A DNA stretch of 64,000 bases from Centrapalus pauciflorus (Eukaryota > Streptophyta > Magnoliopsida > Asterales > Asteraceae). Made by a program: the position numbers and the translations under genes. Shown in pieces: positions 10,948 to 23,873 of this stretch (positions are counted from its first letter, which is position 1; every line of letters begins with the position of its first letter). The notes beneath the pieces were generated by a model, which was given only the letters and a program-made list of their open reading frames with translations, had not been told where the DNA came from and did no database searches. The DNA is taken from positions 930,001 to 994,000 of the forward strand of contig JAANYP010007579.1 in NCBI GenBank assembly GCA_020465985.1, in the 5' to 3' direction.

Positions 10948-13399
10948 ATGGAGTCCGGTGGTGATTCTAAGTATGATTCAAGAAGTGCCGAGGAAAAAGC
11001 CATTGAAGATTGGCTTCCGGTAACCTCTTGCAGAAACGCAAAGTGGTGGTACTCCGCCTTTCACAATGTCACCGCCATGGTTGGTGCTGGTGTCCTTAGT
11101 CTTCCTTATGCCCTATCTCAACTTGGATGGTATCCGTTTTCTTAATTCATGTTTATTTTTTCTGTAAGATTTTTTTTGGTTAAATGTTGCAGGTAAGGTG
11201 TTTGACAACATAAGTCATGTTTTGATGAAAAAAAAAAGTAATTCTTTTTTGGCTTTATATAATATGATGCACCAAAGGTGTTTGATACAAAAAATTCCTC
11301 ACGGAAGACATTTTTGTTAGATTTTGTTTTAGGTTCAAATGTTCGCTAAAAGTCCTTACATAAGACATTTTCGTAAGAATTTTGTCTAAGGTTTTAATAA
11401 TGAACTTAAGTTGCTTGATAAAGAACATTGAAAAAATCATTTTGGTTAGATTTTTATGTAATTGGGATATGATGCAGGGGTTTTGGAGTCACAGTACTAA
11501 TCATGTCTTGGGTGATTACCTTGTACACATTGTGGCAAATGGTGGAGATGCACGAAATGGTTCCGGGTAAGAGGTTTGACAGGTACCATGAGCTAGGCCA
11601 ATATGCTTTTGGTAAAAGGCTTGGGCTTTTCGTAGTTGTCCCACAGCAGCTTGTGGTGGAAGTAGGTACGTGCATTGTCTACATGGTCACTGGAGGTAAA
11701 TCTTTGCAGAAGTTCCAACAATTGATTTGTCCGAATTGTAGACCTCTGAAGACAACTTACTTCATCTTGATTTTCTCCTCCGTTCACTTTGTGCTTGCTC
11801 ATCTCCCCAACTTCAACTCCATCAGTGGTGTCTCTTTGGCCGCTGCTGTCATGTCCTTGAGGTATAAAACTGCAAATTCATTTCGATGTTACACTACAAA
11901 AATATAATATTCTATTTGAGACCCAAGTAGCAGTCGCTAAAATAGATAAGTATGTCGCTTGTACTTTACAACCGAATCTTGTGGTGCTTGCAGATTCAGG
12001 GGTCACTTGCCTTACAGTGGCGTGACACTGAAAATCTAAGCTTGTTCTGAACCTAGGGCACTAGACCACCAATGACATGGCTAATTGTTTATTGGGGCTT
12101 ACAGTTATTCAATGGTTGCTTGGGGAGCTGCATGGAACAGGGGAGCTCATGAAGGTGTGGACTACAGCCTGAGGTCTAAAACCCCTGTGGGACAAATGTT
12201 TGGCATTTTTAGTGCTTTGGGTGATGTAGCTTTCGCATATGCTGGTCACAATGTGGTCTTGGAGATCCAAGCAACTATCCCTTCGACTCCTGAAAAGCCA
12301 TCCAAGGGACCAATGTGGTTAGGTTGTGTTGTTGCCTATATTATTGTTGCCGTTTGCTACTTCCCTGTTGCGATAGTTGGATACTATGCCTTCGGAAACA
12401 CTGTTGACGACAACATCCTCATCACTCTTGAACACCCAAGATGGCTTATTGCCACTGCTAACATGTTTGTCATTATCCATGTCATTGGAGGCTATCAGGT
12501 ATGACTAAAGAGCTTCTTGCGGTTTGTGTCTTTTTTTTTTTCAAAAATCTAATGTGTATTTCTTTGTTGGCTGGCCCGAAAAAACATTTCAGATTTTTTC
12601 GATGCCAGTGTATGACATGATGGAAACCTTCTTGGTGAAATCAATGAAATTCAAACCAAGTAATGTCCTTCGATTCACAGTTCGTACTTCATTTGTTGGT
12701 AAGACTTACAATGCTATTTTTCTGAGTAATTTGTTTTGTTTGTGAGGCTCTTTTGATTTCATCTATTGGGGTATATGCAGCGATCACCACTTTTATTGCA
12801 ATCACATTCCCTTTTTTTGGTGGTCTTCTTGGATTCTTTGGAGGGTTTGCATTGGCACCAACATCTTATTACGTAAGACCTTCCTTTCAAGTAAACTACT
12901 ATACTGTTAATATCATGTCATCTTGCGAACACGGAAGCTTAAATCATAACAAACATGACCCTGTTCAACTGGTTTAAAACCTATGAGCCAAAGGATTGTT
13001 TGTTAACTTGTACAGCATTTTCTTATATCTCTTTCTCACGCTTAGAAATGTGCCGCACCCATAGTTAGAATACTATCACATATCTCATCATATCCTATTT
13101 TTACTTCCAGCTTCCTTGCATCATTTGGTTAGTGGTCAGGAAGCCCAAAAGGTGGAGCATAACTTGGTGCATAAATTGGGTAAAGACAAAAGCTTTCACC
13201 CCTAATTCGCTAGTTCGTGTAAAAAAAACTCCTTTCTTTTTCGTGATCTTGTCTTTCTGTGCTCTAATCAGTTACCTGATTTGTGTTTCAAATGTCTCAG
13301 GTTTGCATAGTAATTGGTGTTTTATTGATGCTTTTAGCACCCATCGGAGGTCTAAGGTCAATCATTAAGTCAGCTGGGACGTACCACTTTTATTCGTAA
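10948..13399 (+). CDS. LHT1: Lysine/histidine transporter (LHT) type amino acid permease
   Basis: Plasma-membrane proton-coupled amino acid importer of the AAAP family. Seven exons: 10948-11129, 11478-11861, 12105-12498, 12593-12698, 12781-12872, 13111-13179 and 13301-13399, giving 441 aa; Arabidopsis LHT1 is of similar length. Hallmarks are the N-terminal EDWLPVTSCRNAKWWYSAFH, the first membrane segment VGAGVLSLPYALSQLGW, the central AWGAAWNRGAHEGVDYSL and DVAFAYAGHNVVLEIQATIP, and a run of about ten hydrophobic segments. The ATG at 10948 begins MESGGDSKY; the frame continues upstream only to a GTG, so this ATG is the natural start. The gene lies just upstream of POLA2 on the same strand. 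The LHT subfamily is clear, but the exact paralogue (LHT1 versus LHT2/3) is not decided by sequence inspection. Confidence 0.93.
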
Positions 13400-14609
13400 C
13401 TTTCCATCTCCCTTTCCAACATTAACTCAATATAGTAGACGACGACCACAAAGAATATGAACTTTTGTTCTCAAATATACGAGTTTGTATGACCCTGGTT
13501 CATCAACAAGGTTTCTTGGCTCTACAAGGGTCAAAGAGAGATCTATTACAAGGTCTTTCTTTTATGTTATACAAAAAGACTAGTTTCGTTCTCTTCGTGA
13601 TGAATAAAGGAATAAGTATCACTTGTGAAAGTTATAGATTAACATGGATGTGGAAGTTGTGGGCTATACATCCAAAACCTAGATTATGGAGTTTGATGTC
13701 TTCTCTAGACTCTAGTTTGCAAATGATGTACTACCAATTAATATTAGGCTTGCTACAAACTTGTATTCAAAGACACAATTTGAGGGGCACTTATCCCTTT
13801 TGTTGTTTTGTACATGTCAGTGTGTCACTTATATAAGTTACGAAGTTTTTAACGTATAAATAGTTATATTGATACTGCTTGATGACCTGAGATGTTACCA
13901 AATGCCTAAAGATTCATGGTATTTAAGTTAACGTTAAAAATGAGACAAATTACTAATAACATAATAATGACTTGAATGATGATCGATTGAGAAGTTACAT
14001 GCACGTCCGAATAGTCTATGAACTCGGTCACTTAATATAGTGTTTGGCAAGTTTTAAATAAGTTCTAACAAAATTTTAGATCATTAAAGATGCATAAACA
14101 TATTTAAAGTGGGCTCAAGACATCAACACATGTGAAATGAATGCATAATGGTCTTTTTTATTACATCATGCCATCCATCCCTTATTGGGGTATTGTAACA
14201 CATCATTCTTTCTCATGCATTGAGATAAACATAACAATTTAAGTTATAATAAATTTTAAAAAAAAAATACAATAATTCTCATAAATTCAGACATATAAAG
14301 TAAACTTGTTAATCTAAAATATTTGGGAAATCTATTCTGTAGCTTATCGTTAATATCTTGATTTTAATGGATTTTTTTTTAAACAAAAACTAAAAGAAAA
14401 ATACATAAAGAGCTTTCGAGCCCAGGCCCTAAGTACATATTTATTATTTACCAAACCGGGCTGAAAACGCAAAGCCCACATAACATTGTACGAGAGTCCA
14501 ATTAAAGACACACTGACACACACACGAAAGACCAGCCAAGTTTTCGCGCCATCGTTCTTCATTCTTTTTTCCCTCCAAGGGCACTCGACAGCAAGAACCC
14601 TAGATCCCA
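13400..14609. other. LHT to POLA2 intergenic region
   Basis: Contains the LHT 3' UTR and then the POLA2 promoter/leader. A short region just before 14610 is GC-richer (GAGCCCAGGCCC, CCCTCCAAGGGC). No gene is seen; the frames at 13465-13836 and 14350-14610 (-) have no recognisable domain. Confidence 0.6.
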
Positions 14610-17600
14610 ATGGAAGATCAAATTAGAGCTGAATTCAGAAAGAACAACTTCGTTCTAGTAGAAGAAGAAGAAATACTTCAGAAATGTAAGAGATATTTCA
14701 CTTATTTCCCCGCTAATTTCATAACGAATTTGTTTTTATTCTGTGAAACTGATTAATTTTTAATTTCGGAATTGCAAGGTCTTGCGTTTTGTATAAATTA
14801 CAATCTCAGTCCATCGGATCTTGTTTCGAGCTGGGATCTATACTCTATCAACAGGTAATTAATTTTCTCGATTTCGTTAACTTTCAGTCTATGATTTTTG
14901 GATACGAGGGTGAAGTGAAAAGATGTTCTGGTCTATTTTTTTCTCTTGTAGAAGCATCTGTTTCGTCACTGTCACTGTAAGTCGGTTTTTTTTGGGGCAT
15001 TTTGACAATGCCCTGTCATCTATTAATGTGAACTTTTAGTCCCGTTTGGCTCACAGATTGGATTTAAAGGAATTGGAAATTACTTTTAGTATGAGAAACT
15101 CAGAAAAAAAAAAGTTAATTGATGTTAACATAATTCTCATGTTTTGGCAGGCAACTAGAACTAATAGTATCCGATGCTCATATGGATGCATTTCGACAGC
15201 AACTACAAAGCGAGCAGAAACAAGCTATTATTGAAAAGGAACAAGGGCTGCATTCATACACTGATGTCACCATGTGAGCTTTTCCTACGAAATGAGCCTT
15301 GTGCTTTATATTTTGTGCCTTTTGTTATCCTCTTTATTCTGATCACATATTGTAGCTACTTATTTTAGTTTGTCATAGATTGCTTCTGAGTAAAGTGATG
15401 AATCTAATAGAAAATAAATTATAAATCAGTGAATGCATTAGCAGGCTACAAACCAGTGTCAGGGGTTTGAACGTAATTGTGTACTTGATATCTGATTTTC
15501 ATGGCCAAAATCACAAATTACCAAGAAAGGTAACATAAAATACAAAAATTGACAATAAAGGTAATGTGAAATTTTTTAGGCCAAGAAAGGTGACATAAAA
15601 TTCAATTTTGACAAAAACTGGTATTGATGACCAATTAAGAAGGTAAATTTTTTAAATTTATGGTACCTTCTTTGGTAAAAGAATAACATTTGATTATCTT
15701 TATTGGCCAAAATTTGAATTTCATGTCCTTTCTCGGTCAAAAATAGAATTTTACGTTATCTTTCTCGGCCTAATAAATTTTACAATGCATTTATTGTCAA
15801 ATTTTATATTTTATATTATCTTTCTTGGTAATTTCCCAATCTGGAACCTGAGTTACTTTACGTAAAAACATGGTTCGTATCATTTATATTAAGAGGATGG
15901 TAAAAATTCAAACTTAATTAGCATAAGCATGAATGCTTGAGCCTTACTTCCTACTATTTCAACCAGTCACCACAAAGTTTTACCACAGGGAGTTTAACGA
16001 GGAGCTTGAAGATGCTAAAGAGGTGATCCCCACCTCTCCAGCAAGACAAACCGAAGTGCATCTGGAGTTATTTGATGCAACGCCTATTATGAACGGGAAC
16101 ATTCCTTCATTGGGGAAACCCCTAGAACTGGTGACACCCTTTGGCCAACGGAAGGACAAGTTTGTGGTACACTCCACTCTTAATAGCCTACCCACCGTTC
16201 ATGATGTTAAGAAGGAACAGGGTGAAGAGAATTCCGATGATGATGTGATCAAGAGGGTACAGCCCAGCAAAAGGTGTTCCCTTGAAATTCTCTGTTCCCA
16301 GCCTGCACCAGGCTGCAGGTACATGTATGACCGAATAGAAGACAAGGTATGGAAACTTCTTCAAGCATTTGATTGCTTTTGATCACCATGGCCATGCCTA
16401 CAGCACTAAAACACTGTTAATTTTCGAAATTTAGTTCAATTACCTTGAAGATAGAATCATGAAATATTCAAAAGCACTCGTTGCATCTCAGCTTTATGAG
16501 GAACCTGTGGATCCTTCAGTTGCTTCACAAGTAATTCTTATCCCTTTGTTTATTGCTATCTCCATTTTTGTTCTTTGTGTTTATGCATGCCTTTGCTTTG
16601 TTATCATCCAGCTTCTACATCTTAAGCTGCATATGTTGCTTTCTTTCAGAAAAGTATATTTGGTGTTGGCATGATTTGCTGTGAAGAAGAAGGCCGTTTA
16701 AAGGAAAAACCTATCATGCTCCAAAGCAGGTAAAGATAGCTGTCTTGCTTTCAGAATACATCATTGTGGTGTATCTTCAAGTTCTTTTCAGTCATCTTTA
16801 TCCTTTCTTGTTAAGGAGCAACAATGTAAACCTTTTCCTACTCCAATAAATATATCCTTTTAAGATTGATGGTTATAGGATAAAGATATTCGGCAAATAC
16901 CAGTAAGGATTTGGAAGTGGAATCTATTTTATCTGTTCAAATTAGCTTTGCCAAGTATGACCTAGCCAACTAGAATTAATGAGCGCCAGATGTTTGATCC
17001 ATGCAGAATGAGTATTCATATGCTTCATGCCTTTTGTTATGTCAATTAATTCATTACTAATAATAAGGTGATATGTATTACTAATTTCAACAGCGTTGAA
17101 CATTCTGGAGGACAACGTGTTCGTCTTGACTTGCAAAAACTGGACCAGTTTTCTCTTTTTCCTGGCCAGGTAGATGGTTAGAAGGACATCGGAAAGAAAT
17201 AAAAAAACCATTTTACTGAAGCATATTCTCAAGATAAGTTCACATTGAATTCAACAGGTGGTAGGTGTTGAAGGACATAATCCAAGTGGACACTGTCTGA
17301 TTGCAACAAAAATTGTTGATTATATACCACTGTCAGTTCTTGATGATGAATTTCGTGAAACAAAGAGACAAGCTGTTGATCAGGATAACCAGCCTGCTGA
17401 TCCATCGGATATACCATCAGATCTATCGTTGGTGTGTAAGCTTGTTATCTGCGAGACTCTTGATATGATTCCTCTACGTAAACATAATGTTTTTCTCTGA
17501 TCCACTGTACATGTCACCTTGACCAGATTATTGCTTCAGGTCCTTTTACCACGACTGATAACTTATTCTTTGAGCCTTTATCCGAGCTTCTTGCATATGC

Positions 17601-19100
17601 ACAAAGAAAGCAGCCTCAGTTGCTTGTACTGGTCAGAATTAGCAAGTAGCAATCTTGTTAACACTTTAACAGTTCAAAATATATCTCGAGAAATTAACAT
17701 GGTATCGGATCGTTTTGGCAGTTAGGGCCGTTTATTGATTCTGAACACCCTGAGATCAAGAACGGAGCTCTTAACAGGACGTATGATGAATTATTCCGTC
17801 ATGAAGTTCTTACAAGGGTAACATTTGCTAAACTGTTTTTCCCATGTATTTGCCCAGCACTTACATTGCTAGTTTTGCCCTTGACTTTTTTATATCAATC
17901 ATTCCCCAGCTTCAAGATTACGTGGAATTCATGGGTTCTGCTGCACGTGTTGTTCTTGTGCCATCCATACGTGATGCACACCATGACTATGTGTTTCCTC
18001 AGGTGATTTATCTTCAATGAAGTACAATATTAGGGAGGGTCACTTAGTCTTGGATGAAATCCCTCTCTGGAATATTAAATGATTATTGTATCTTTCGGTT
18101 TTGCAGCCCGCTTTTGATGTCAACCTAGCTGATCTAAATCGTCAGGTAAAAATATGATCATCTTTCTCCTTTCTCTTGAAGCTATTTTGGGTGGCTACTT
18201 TTGCAATCAATACCAAGTTCCTGAATCTCATATTCTTTATTCTTCCCAGATTACATGCATTACCAACCCAGGAATTATATCAGCAAATAAGGTAAATTCA
18301 TATGAACTGTTATAAATATGATAATCATACCCTCATCCTAATTGCTGACCTACAGGTGGTTGCATGTTGCAACCTTAAATTTTTTTTTTTCATCCCTATG
18401 TTTCATGTTGCACCTTGCAACCCAAGTCCAATTTAATCTCTAAATGTCTTCCTAGAAAAATGTCACCCCTCTTCCGATAGAAGCCTGTGCCTAATACAGG
18501 AATATTTGACTCCAACTCTACAGGTGAAGGTAGGCTGCTGCAGTGTGGACGTCCTCAAACAGCTTAGTATGGATGTGGTCTCACGGGGGATCAAGAATCG
18601 CATGAACACACTAACAAACCATCTCCTGAGCCAACACAGGCATGTTTGTCGACAAATAATATGTTCCCTTTTCTTTTTTCTTTTGGCTTACAATTTCTAT
18701 ACTTTGTAAGATCAGCTTCTATCCTCTATACCCACCCGCCGAAGACACTCCTGTGGACTTGTCACTTGCCCCAGAAGCTCTTCAAATGTCTACCATTCCA
18801 GATATTCTCATCGTCCCTTCAGACCTCACACAATTTGTGAAGGTAATCCGCCAATCGTAGTCAACATATTCTTTCAAGTATTATTGTATCTTTGGTCTTT
18901 GCCATTGGCCAACCAACTCAAAATACTTTTGATTTGTGTAGGTTTTGAGCCTTGATGGAACAAGTGAAGGAAATGAGCAAGTGAAATGCGTGTGTGTGAA
19001 TCCAGGAAGACTGGCTAGAGGTGAAGGAGGTGGTCACTTTGTAGAGATTAACTTCCATGGCACCCCTGACTCATCTTTTGGTTCGGTCATTCGTATATAG
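14610..19100 (+). CDS. POLA2: DNA polymerase alpha subunit B (primase-associated)
   Basis: Regulatory B subunit of the polymerase alpha-primase complex, which starts RNA-DNA primers in the nucleus. Sixteen exons: 14610-14685, 14779-14854, 15151-15273, 15989-16346, 16435-16530, 16650-16729, 17094-17169, 17258-17431, 17527-17631, 17722-17817, 17910-18002, 18107-18145, 18250-18291, 18524-18639, 18716-18842 and 18942-19100, giving 611 aa in one frame. Features seen: N-terminal domain MEDQIRAEFRKN, KRVQPSKRCSLE, the OB-fold region FPGQVVGVEGHNPSGHCLIA, and the inactivated calcineurin-like phosphoesterase segments ASGPFTTTDNLFFEP, LGPFIDSEHPEI, LVPSIRDAHHDYVFPQP and CVCVNPGRLARG. The intron after 18639 is of GC-AG type. 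Intron 3 carries a MITE (15511-15836). Confidence 0.95.
15511..15836. mobile_element. MULE-like MITE in POLA2 intron 3
   Basis: Inverted ends ACAAATTACCAAGAAAGGTA... and ...ATCTTTCTTGGTAATTT. It is clearly homologous along its length to the copy at 45404-45732, which has a 9-bp target duplication. The flanks here no longer show a clean duplication, so it is the older or more diverged copy. Non-coding. Confidence 0.8.
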
Positions 19101-19107
19101 TTAGCAA

Positions 19108-19772
19108 AAACAGTTTCAGTACCAAGAACATTAGCCGTTCCAGCAGGATTTCAATTTCTCAATGTTGAACAAAATCAGTATTACGGTGTAGTTAATGTTG
19201 TATTATGTTTTGTTTATATTGTTAATCTTTCTGGTTGTTCGTTGTATCATTTGTTTTTAGTTATGGTTGAATCGCATTTGATGAAATGAATGTTTTAATA
19301 ATACATGATAGGTTGTTAGACATTTTGATTAAAACGGAATAAGTGAGGCAAATTGCGTAGAATAGAAACGTTGTAGTATTTTTTTATCGCTCTAAGAAAC
19401 AAAGTTTGATGCGTGCGTATAATAGAATCCTTAACAAATTTTCATCGGTTTTAGTAACTAACAAGTTATACGATGTCACCTATTGCTAAAATTAGAAAAA
19501 TTATAAAACGATTGTACCAAGAACATCAGTAGTTAGTTAATTTCTTAATGTTGAACAAAATCAGTATTAAAGTGTAGCTAATGTTGAATTATGTTTTGTT
19601 TATCTTTCAAGTTGTTGGTTGTATCATTTCCTGTTAGTTACGGACTTACGGTTGAATCACATTTGATGGAATTAATGTTTTTATTAATTCTTGATAGATA
19701 GTTAGACATTTTGATTAAAACGGAATAACAAGTGGGGCAAATTGCGTAGAATAAAAATGTTGTAACTTTTTT
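19108..19772 (+). repeat. Direct duplication of the POLA2 3'-flank
   Basis: Two direct copies, roughly 19108-19385 and 19513-19772, share CAGTACCAAGAACAT-like starts, TCAATGTTGAACAAAATCAG, TTATGTTTTGTTTAT, GACATTTTGATTAAAACGGA and CAAATTGCGTAGAATA in the same order. The first copy begins just after the POLA2 stop codon, so the duplicated unit is its 3' UTR/downstream DNA. Small indels separate the copies. Confidence 0.85.
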
Positions 19773-19790
19773 ACCCACATATATATATAT

Positions 19791-19963
19791 GGGGTGAGTT
19801 CAATGGAAAACCACTATGTACCTGAAAACTATGGAAACCCACACGTACCGTCCGATTTGGTGCATTTCATGAAAAACGCGGTGACATGATCGTAAATAAA
19901 GTGATGCATCACGCGGGGAATTTGATGCATTTGTGGTGGTGGGTTTTCACAAGTTTTCAGGTG
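19791..19963. mobile_element. Truncated TA-associated element with inner inverted repeat
   Basis: Starts GGGGTGAGTTCAATGGAAAACC directly after a TA tract, like the end of the MITE at 22965-23242, and carries GATGCATCACGCGGGGAATT. An inner inverted pair (ACCTGAAAACTATGG near 19820 and AAGTTTTCAGGT near 19951) bounds most of it. The matching outer right end is missing; a tRNA-like segment follows instead. Confidence 0.65.
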
Positions 19964-20028
19964 CAGGTGGAATCGAACCACCATCCTCCCATAAATGGGT
20001 GCTCTTACCACTTGAGCTTATGGATCTA
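19964..20028 (-). other. tRNA-like segment (degenerate, Pol III-type)
   Basis: On the minus strand it reads GATCCATAAGCTCAAGTGGT...GGTGGTTCGATTCCACC: a perfect T-arm with B-box GGTTCGATTCC and an A-box-like region carrying one inserted base. The anticodon stem is replaced by the palindrome CCCATTTATGGG, so no anticodon can be assigned. This is a tRNA-derived relic or SINE head, not a working tRNA. Confidence 0.6.
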
Positions 20029-20118
20029 CTGCATATATATCAAGCTACAAACTATACAATATCATAAATGAGCAACTTCTATATGTATACATGCCAATTT
20101 GGTATAACATAAAACTTT

Positions 20119-21657
20119 GAGTTAATTACAAAAATGGTCCCTGTGGTTCGTCGTAAAATTTGGATTTGGTCCCTGAACTTTTAATTTTGCAGAAACGGTC
20201 CTTATTGTCATAGTTTGTTTGCAATTTTGGTCCCTCAACCTATTAACTTTTCTAATATGACCAAATTACCCTTATTTTGATGCAAACTATAGGGACCATT
20301 TCTACAATTAATTTTTTAAGTCTTTTGTATTCTTAATTATATAAATTATTTTTTAATGTTACTTAAATTTAATAAACTATAAAAAAAGAATTATTTAATT
20401 ATTTATGTTGGTGCATAAATGATTTATATATTTTTAGCCTTAATTAATTTTAATTTACTATAGTCAAAGTGTAAACCAATCAAAATTTATAATCGAAAAA
20501 ATCATTTATGTTTAGAAATTATTTTTTAAAGGTTTCATAATTAAGAAATTTTTTCTCTATAATTATTTATACCGGTTCATACATTTATAATAAAAAATAT
20601 TTATGTTGATCAAACCACAAAGACCATTTATGTAATTGACTTTACTTTATTTTTAGTGTTAATTAACTTTAATAAATTATTAAAAAAATTTATTTATGAG
20701 CCAACAGTTTAATTAAAGTTAAAAATATTAAAGAACTTAAATAAATAAAAATTTAACGTTTAATTTGACCGAGTTAAAAAGAACTTCCAAATGGTCTAAG
20801 ATGACTCAAATTTTTTTATTTAACGTATCAATTATTTTATCGTTTTAATTTTTAATTACACCAAAAAGATTTAAAATTTTAGGTCCATATAACATCTTTG
20901 AGATTCATGATTAAGAACTTTAATTAAACTTTGGTTTGTCAGACCTTTACATAAAAATCGAGAAATATAAATATGTTTTTAATCTTTTTTCGTCTTTCAA
21001 TTTTACCTTTTATTTTAATCCGATTAAATCGACACCTTAAAAATTTAAAACATTTAGATCTAACACTTTACCAATATCACCTAGCTTTGATACAAATGTG
21101 AACGGATTATAAAATAAAATCTTTGGCCGATTTTATTTAAGAACAAAGTAAAATATATTTAACCAACAAACATATTTTTATTATAAATTTATGAACCAAC
21201 ATAAATAATATATTTTTATAATATTTTATACACGAAACATCTAGAAAATAGTTTCTAAACATAAATGATTTTTTTTATTATAAATTTTGATTGGTTTACC
21301 CTTTGATTATAGTAAATTAAAATTAATTAACACTAAAAATATCTAAATCATTTATGAATCAACATAAATAATTAAATAATTATTTTCTTTTATTGTATTT
21401 TATTAAATTTAAGTATTACTAAAAAATAATTTATTTAATTAAGGATAAAAAAGACTTAAAAAATTAATTGTAGAAATGGTCCCTATAGTTTGCATAAAAA
21501 ATAAGGGTAATTTGGTCATATTAGAAAAATTAATAGGTTGAGGGACCAAACTTGCAAACAAACTATGAAAATAAGGACCGTTTTTGCAAAATTGAAAGTT
21601 CAGGGACCAAATCCAAATTTTAGGACAAACCACAGGGACCATTTTTGTAATTAACTC
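20119..21657. mobile_element. Long foldback element, MULE-like (1.54 kb)
   Basis: Flanked by a perfect 9-bp target duplication TAAAACTTT (20110-20118 and 21658-21666). Ends are GAGTTAATTACAAAAATGGT and its complement. Inverted homology continues well inward (for example GGTCCCTCAACCTATTAA against its complement near 21530, and CAATCAAAATTTATAAT near 20478 against 21275), so each arm is about 550 bp. No transposase is visible. A 9-bp duplication with long TIRs fits non-autonomous Mutator-like elements. Confidence 0.88.
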
Positions 21658-22906
21658 TAAAACTTTTATAGTTGTATTAGCAACATTTGGTAATAACATA
21701 AACCTTCTCGAGGACAATCCTGACTTCATGATATATTGTTTTCTTTACTTGTATGTGAGACATAAGTAGTTCAACTTGAATCTAATAATTAAAGTAAATT
21801 GCAATGGAAATGAACATTAAAATAAGCATGAGTCATGAGTGCATGGTCGTGCAGTGACACAAATAGTCTGTATTAGCATGAGCCATAACCACCATCTAGA
21901 AAAGTGGACATAAGTATATTGCTTTAGACTTTAAACATTGTTTAACATTAGAAAGGTTTTTAATTGCCAACAATATGACCAAGCTTAAGCAAAGCACTAT
22001 GATCTAGGATTCCACGTGAACTATAAAAAAAAATCCAATTCACCATTCTACTTCTATATACATATACATATGCATATATCATGTTAGTTTCTTCCTATTG
22101 AACCCGAAAAATCCAATTCACCGACTCTCCAACCATGAATATGGTAATACGGTATATGTTTTGTTGTGAAAAAAAATCAATTGGTTTTTAAGAGAAAAAG
22201 TTCATTATGGCATCGAGCATATCATGTGCAGAAAAAAAATGCAAAAATTTCATAACAAATAAATTGGGATACCTGGCCATAGAAATTGTTTCTTTTTATC
22301 AAATCTAACATGACTAGATGTATATATGATAATCTCAAAAACCAAAGTAATATATATATCATTTAACAGACTGGTATATATTAATAAGAAAAAAAATCAT
22401 GAGAGAATTGTGTGATGAAACTATGAGAGAGGGCTGTTAGAGGTCGAGAAGGTGGAAGGATCCGAAAATATGTAGCTAGATATCAAGTCTGGGAGAAAAT
22501 TTCATCATACAACAATCAAACAAATACAAAATTGTGAGGGAGAAAAATGAAACAGTATTACCTTGAACAAGTTTGATGTTGCGTAGAGAGAAAGTTTGAG
22601 AATGAGCATGTCACATGATATCTAGAGATAATTAGCTATGATTTTGAAGTTGGATCAAAGCTACAATGGAGAAATAAAATGATTGAGAAGAAGAATCAAA
22701 GAGTTGCAGTCAAGAATGCCAGACCATACGTTTGAATCAAACCTACAATGCTTTAGAAGAAGAACCGTATGGTGCAATCTAGAACAGAAACAATCGAGAT
22801 TCCAGAAATGGTCAACCCTCCGTTTGTTAAGTCAGCTGCCAAACGATGTCGTATCTGTGGTTCTATACCTATCCTTAGGTACATAACAGCCATATACTCA
22901 CTTTAC

Positions 22907-22909
<3 letters not shown>

Positions 22910-22964
<55 letters not shown>
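22910..22964. repeat. (TA)n microsatellite
   Basis: A TA tract of about 55 bp forming the left border of the TIR element that starts at 22965. Confidence 0.95.
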
Positions 22965-23359
<395 letters not shown>

Positions 23360-23445
23360 GTTGATTTATTTCATTGTTAATTATATGTAATAAATCAAAT
23401 ACAGAATACTTCTATACCCCATCAAAATAATAAAGTAAATCTATA

Positions 23446-23520
23446 TCTATATTATTAATAAACTAAAACATTTAGTAACATATCTCAATTTTTTAACTAA
23501 TGAATTTTTCATTTCTCAAA
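23446..23520 (+). mobile_element. Possible Helitron 5' end fragment
   Basis: TCTATATTATTAATAAACTA at 23446 resembles the TCTATACTATTAAAAG 5' terminus typical of plant Helitrons, as seen in the complete copy at 53568-54955. No CTRR 3' end with hairpin was found before the PPR gene, so it is a fragment or a chance match. Confidence 0.35.
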
Positions 23521-23873
23521 AATTTTCTGATATAACTTTGTTAATCTATTCTTTAACCGGATCCCAGCCTCAGGGCGTTCAAAAGAGGCGACCGCCCAGA
23601 GCCCAAAGTTACATACGACCCTGAATTTCATAAGTTTTCATAAATAACATGTATACACGTACCATTGATTTGTTTAACCTATGAAACAAAAAATATGTTT
23701 GTATACACAAATGTGTGAGTTTATACTTTTATACATTTTTTGTCCGAGACCCCAAAAATTAATGGAACGGCGTTGCCGTGGATCCTATGACAAAATATGT
23801 TATGTTTACAAGTTAGATGGGAGTTGTAGTGTAAAGTGGCTGAAGCTGAAGGAGGGGCAGAGAAAGGCAGAAG

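Noticed and set aside
13465..13836. 123-aa ORF after the LHT stop codon
   Set aside because: Low-complexity hydrophobic translation of 3' flank DNA; no homology recognised.
19964..20028. Functional tRNA gene
   Set aside because: The T-arm is perfect, but the anticodon arm is a palindrome without an anticodon loop and the D-arm has an extra base.
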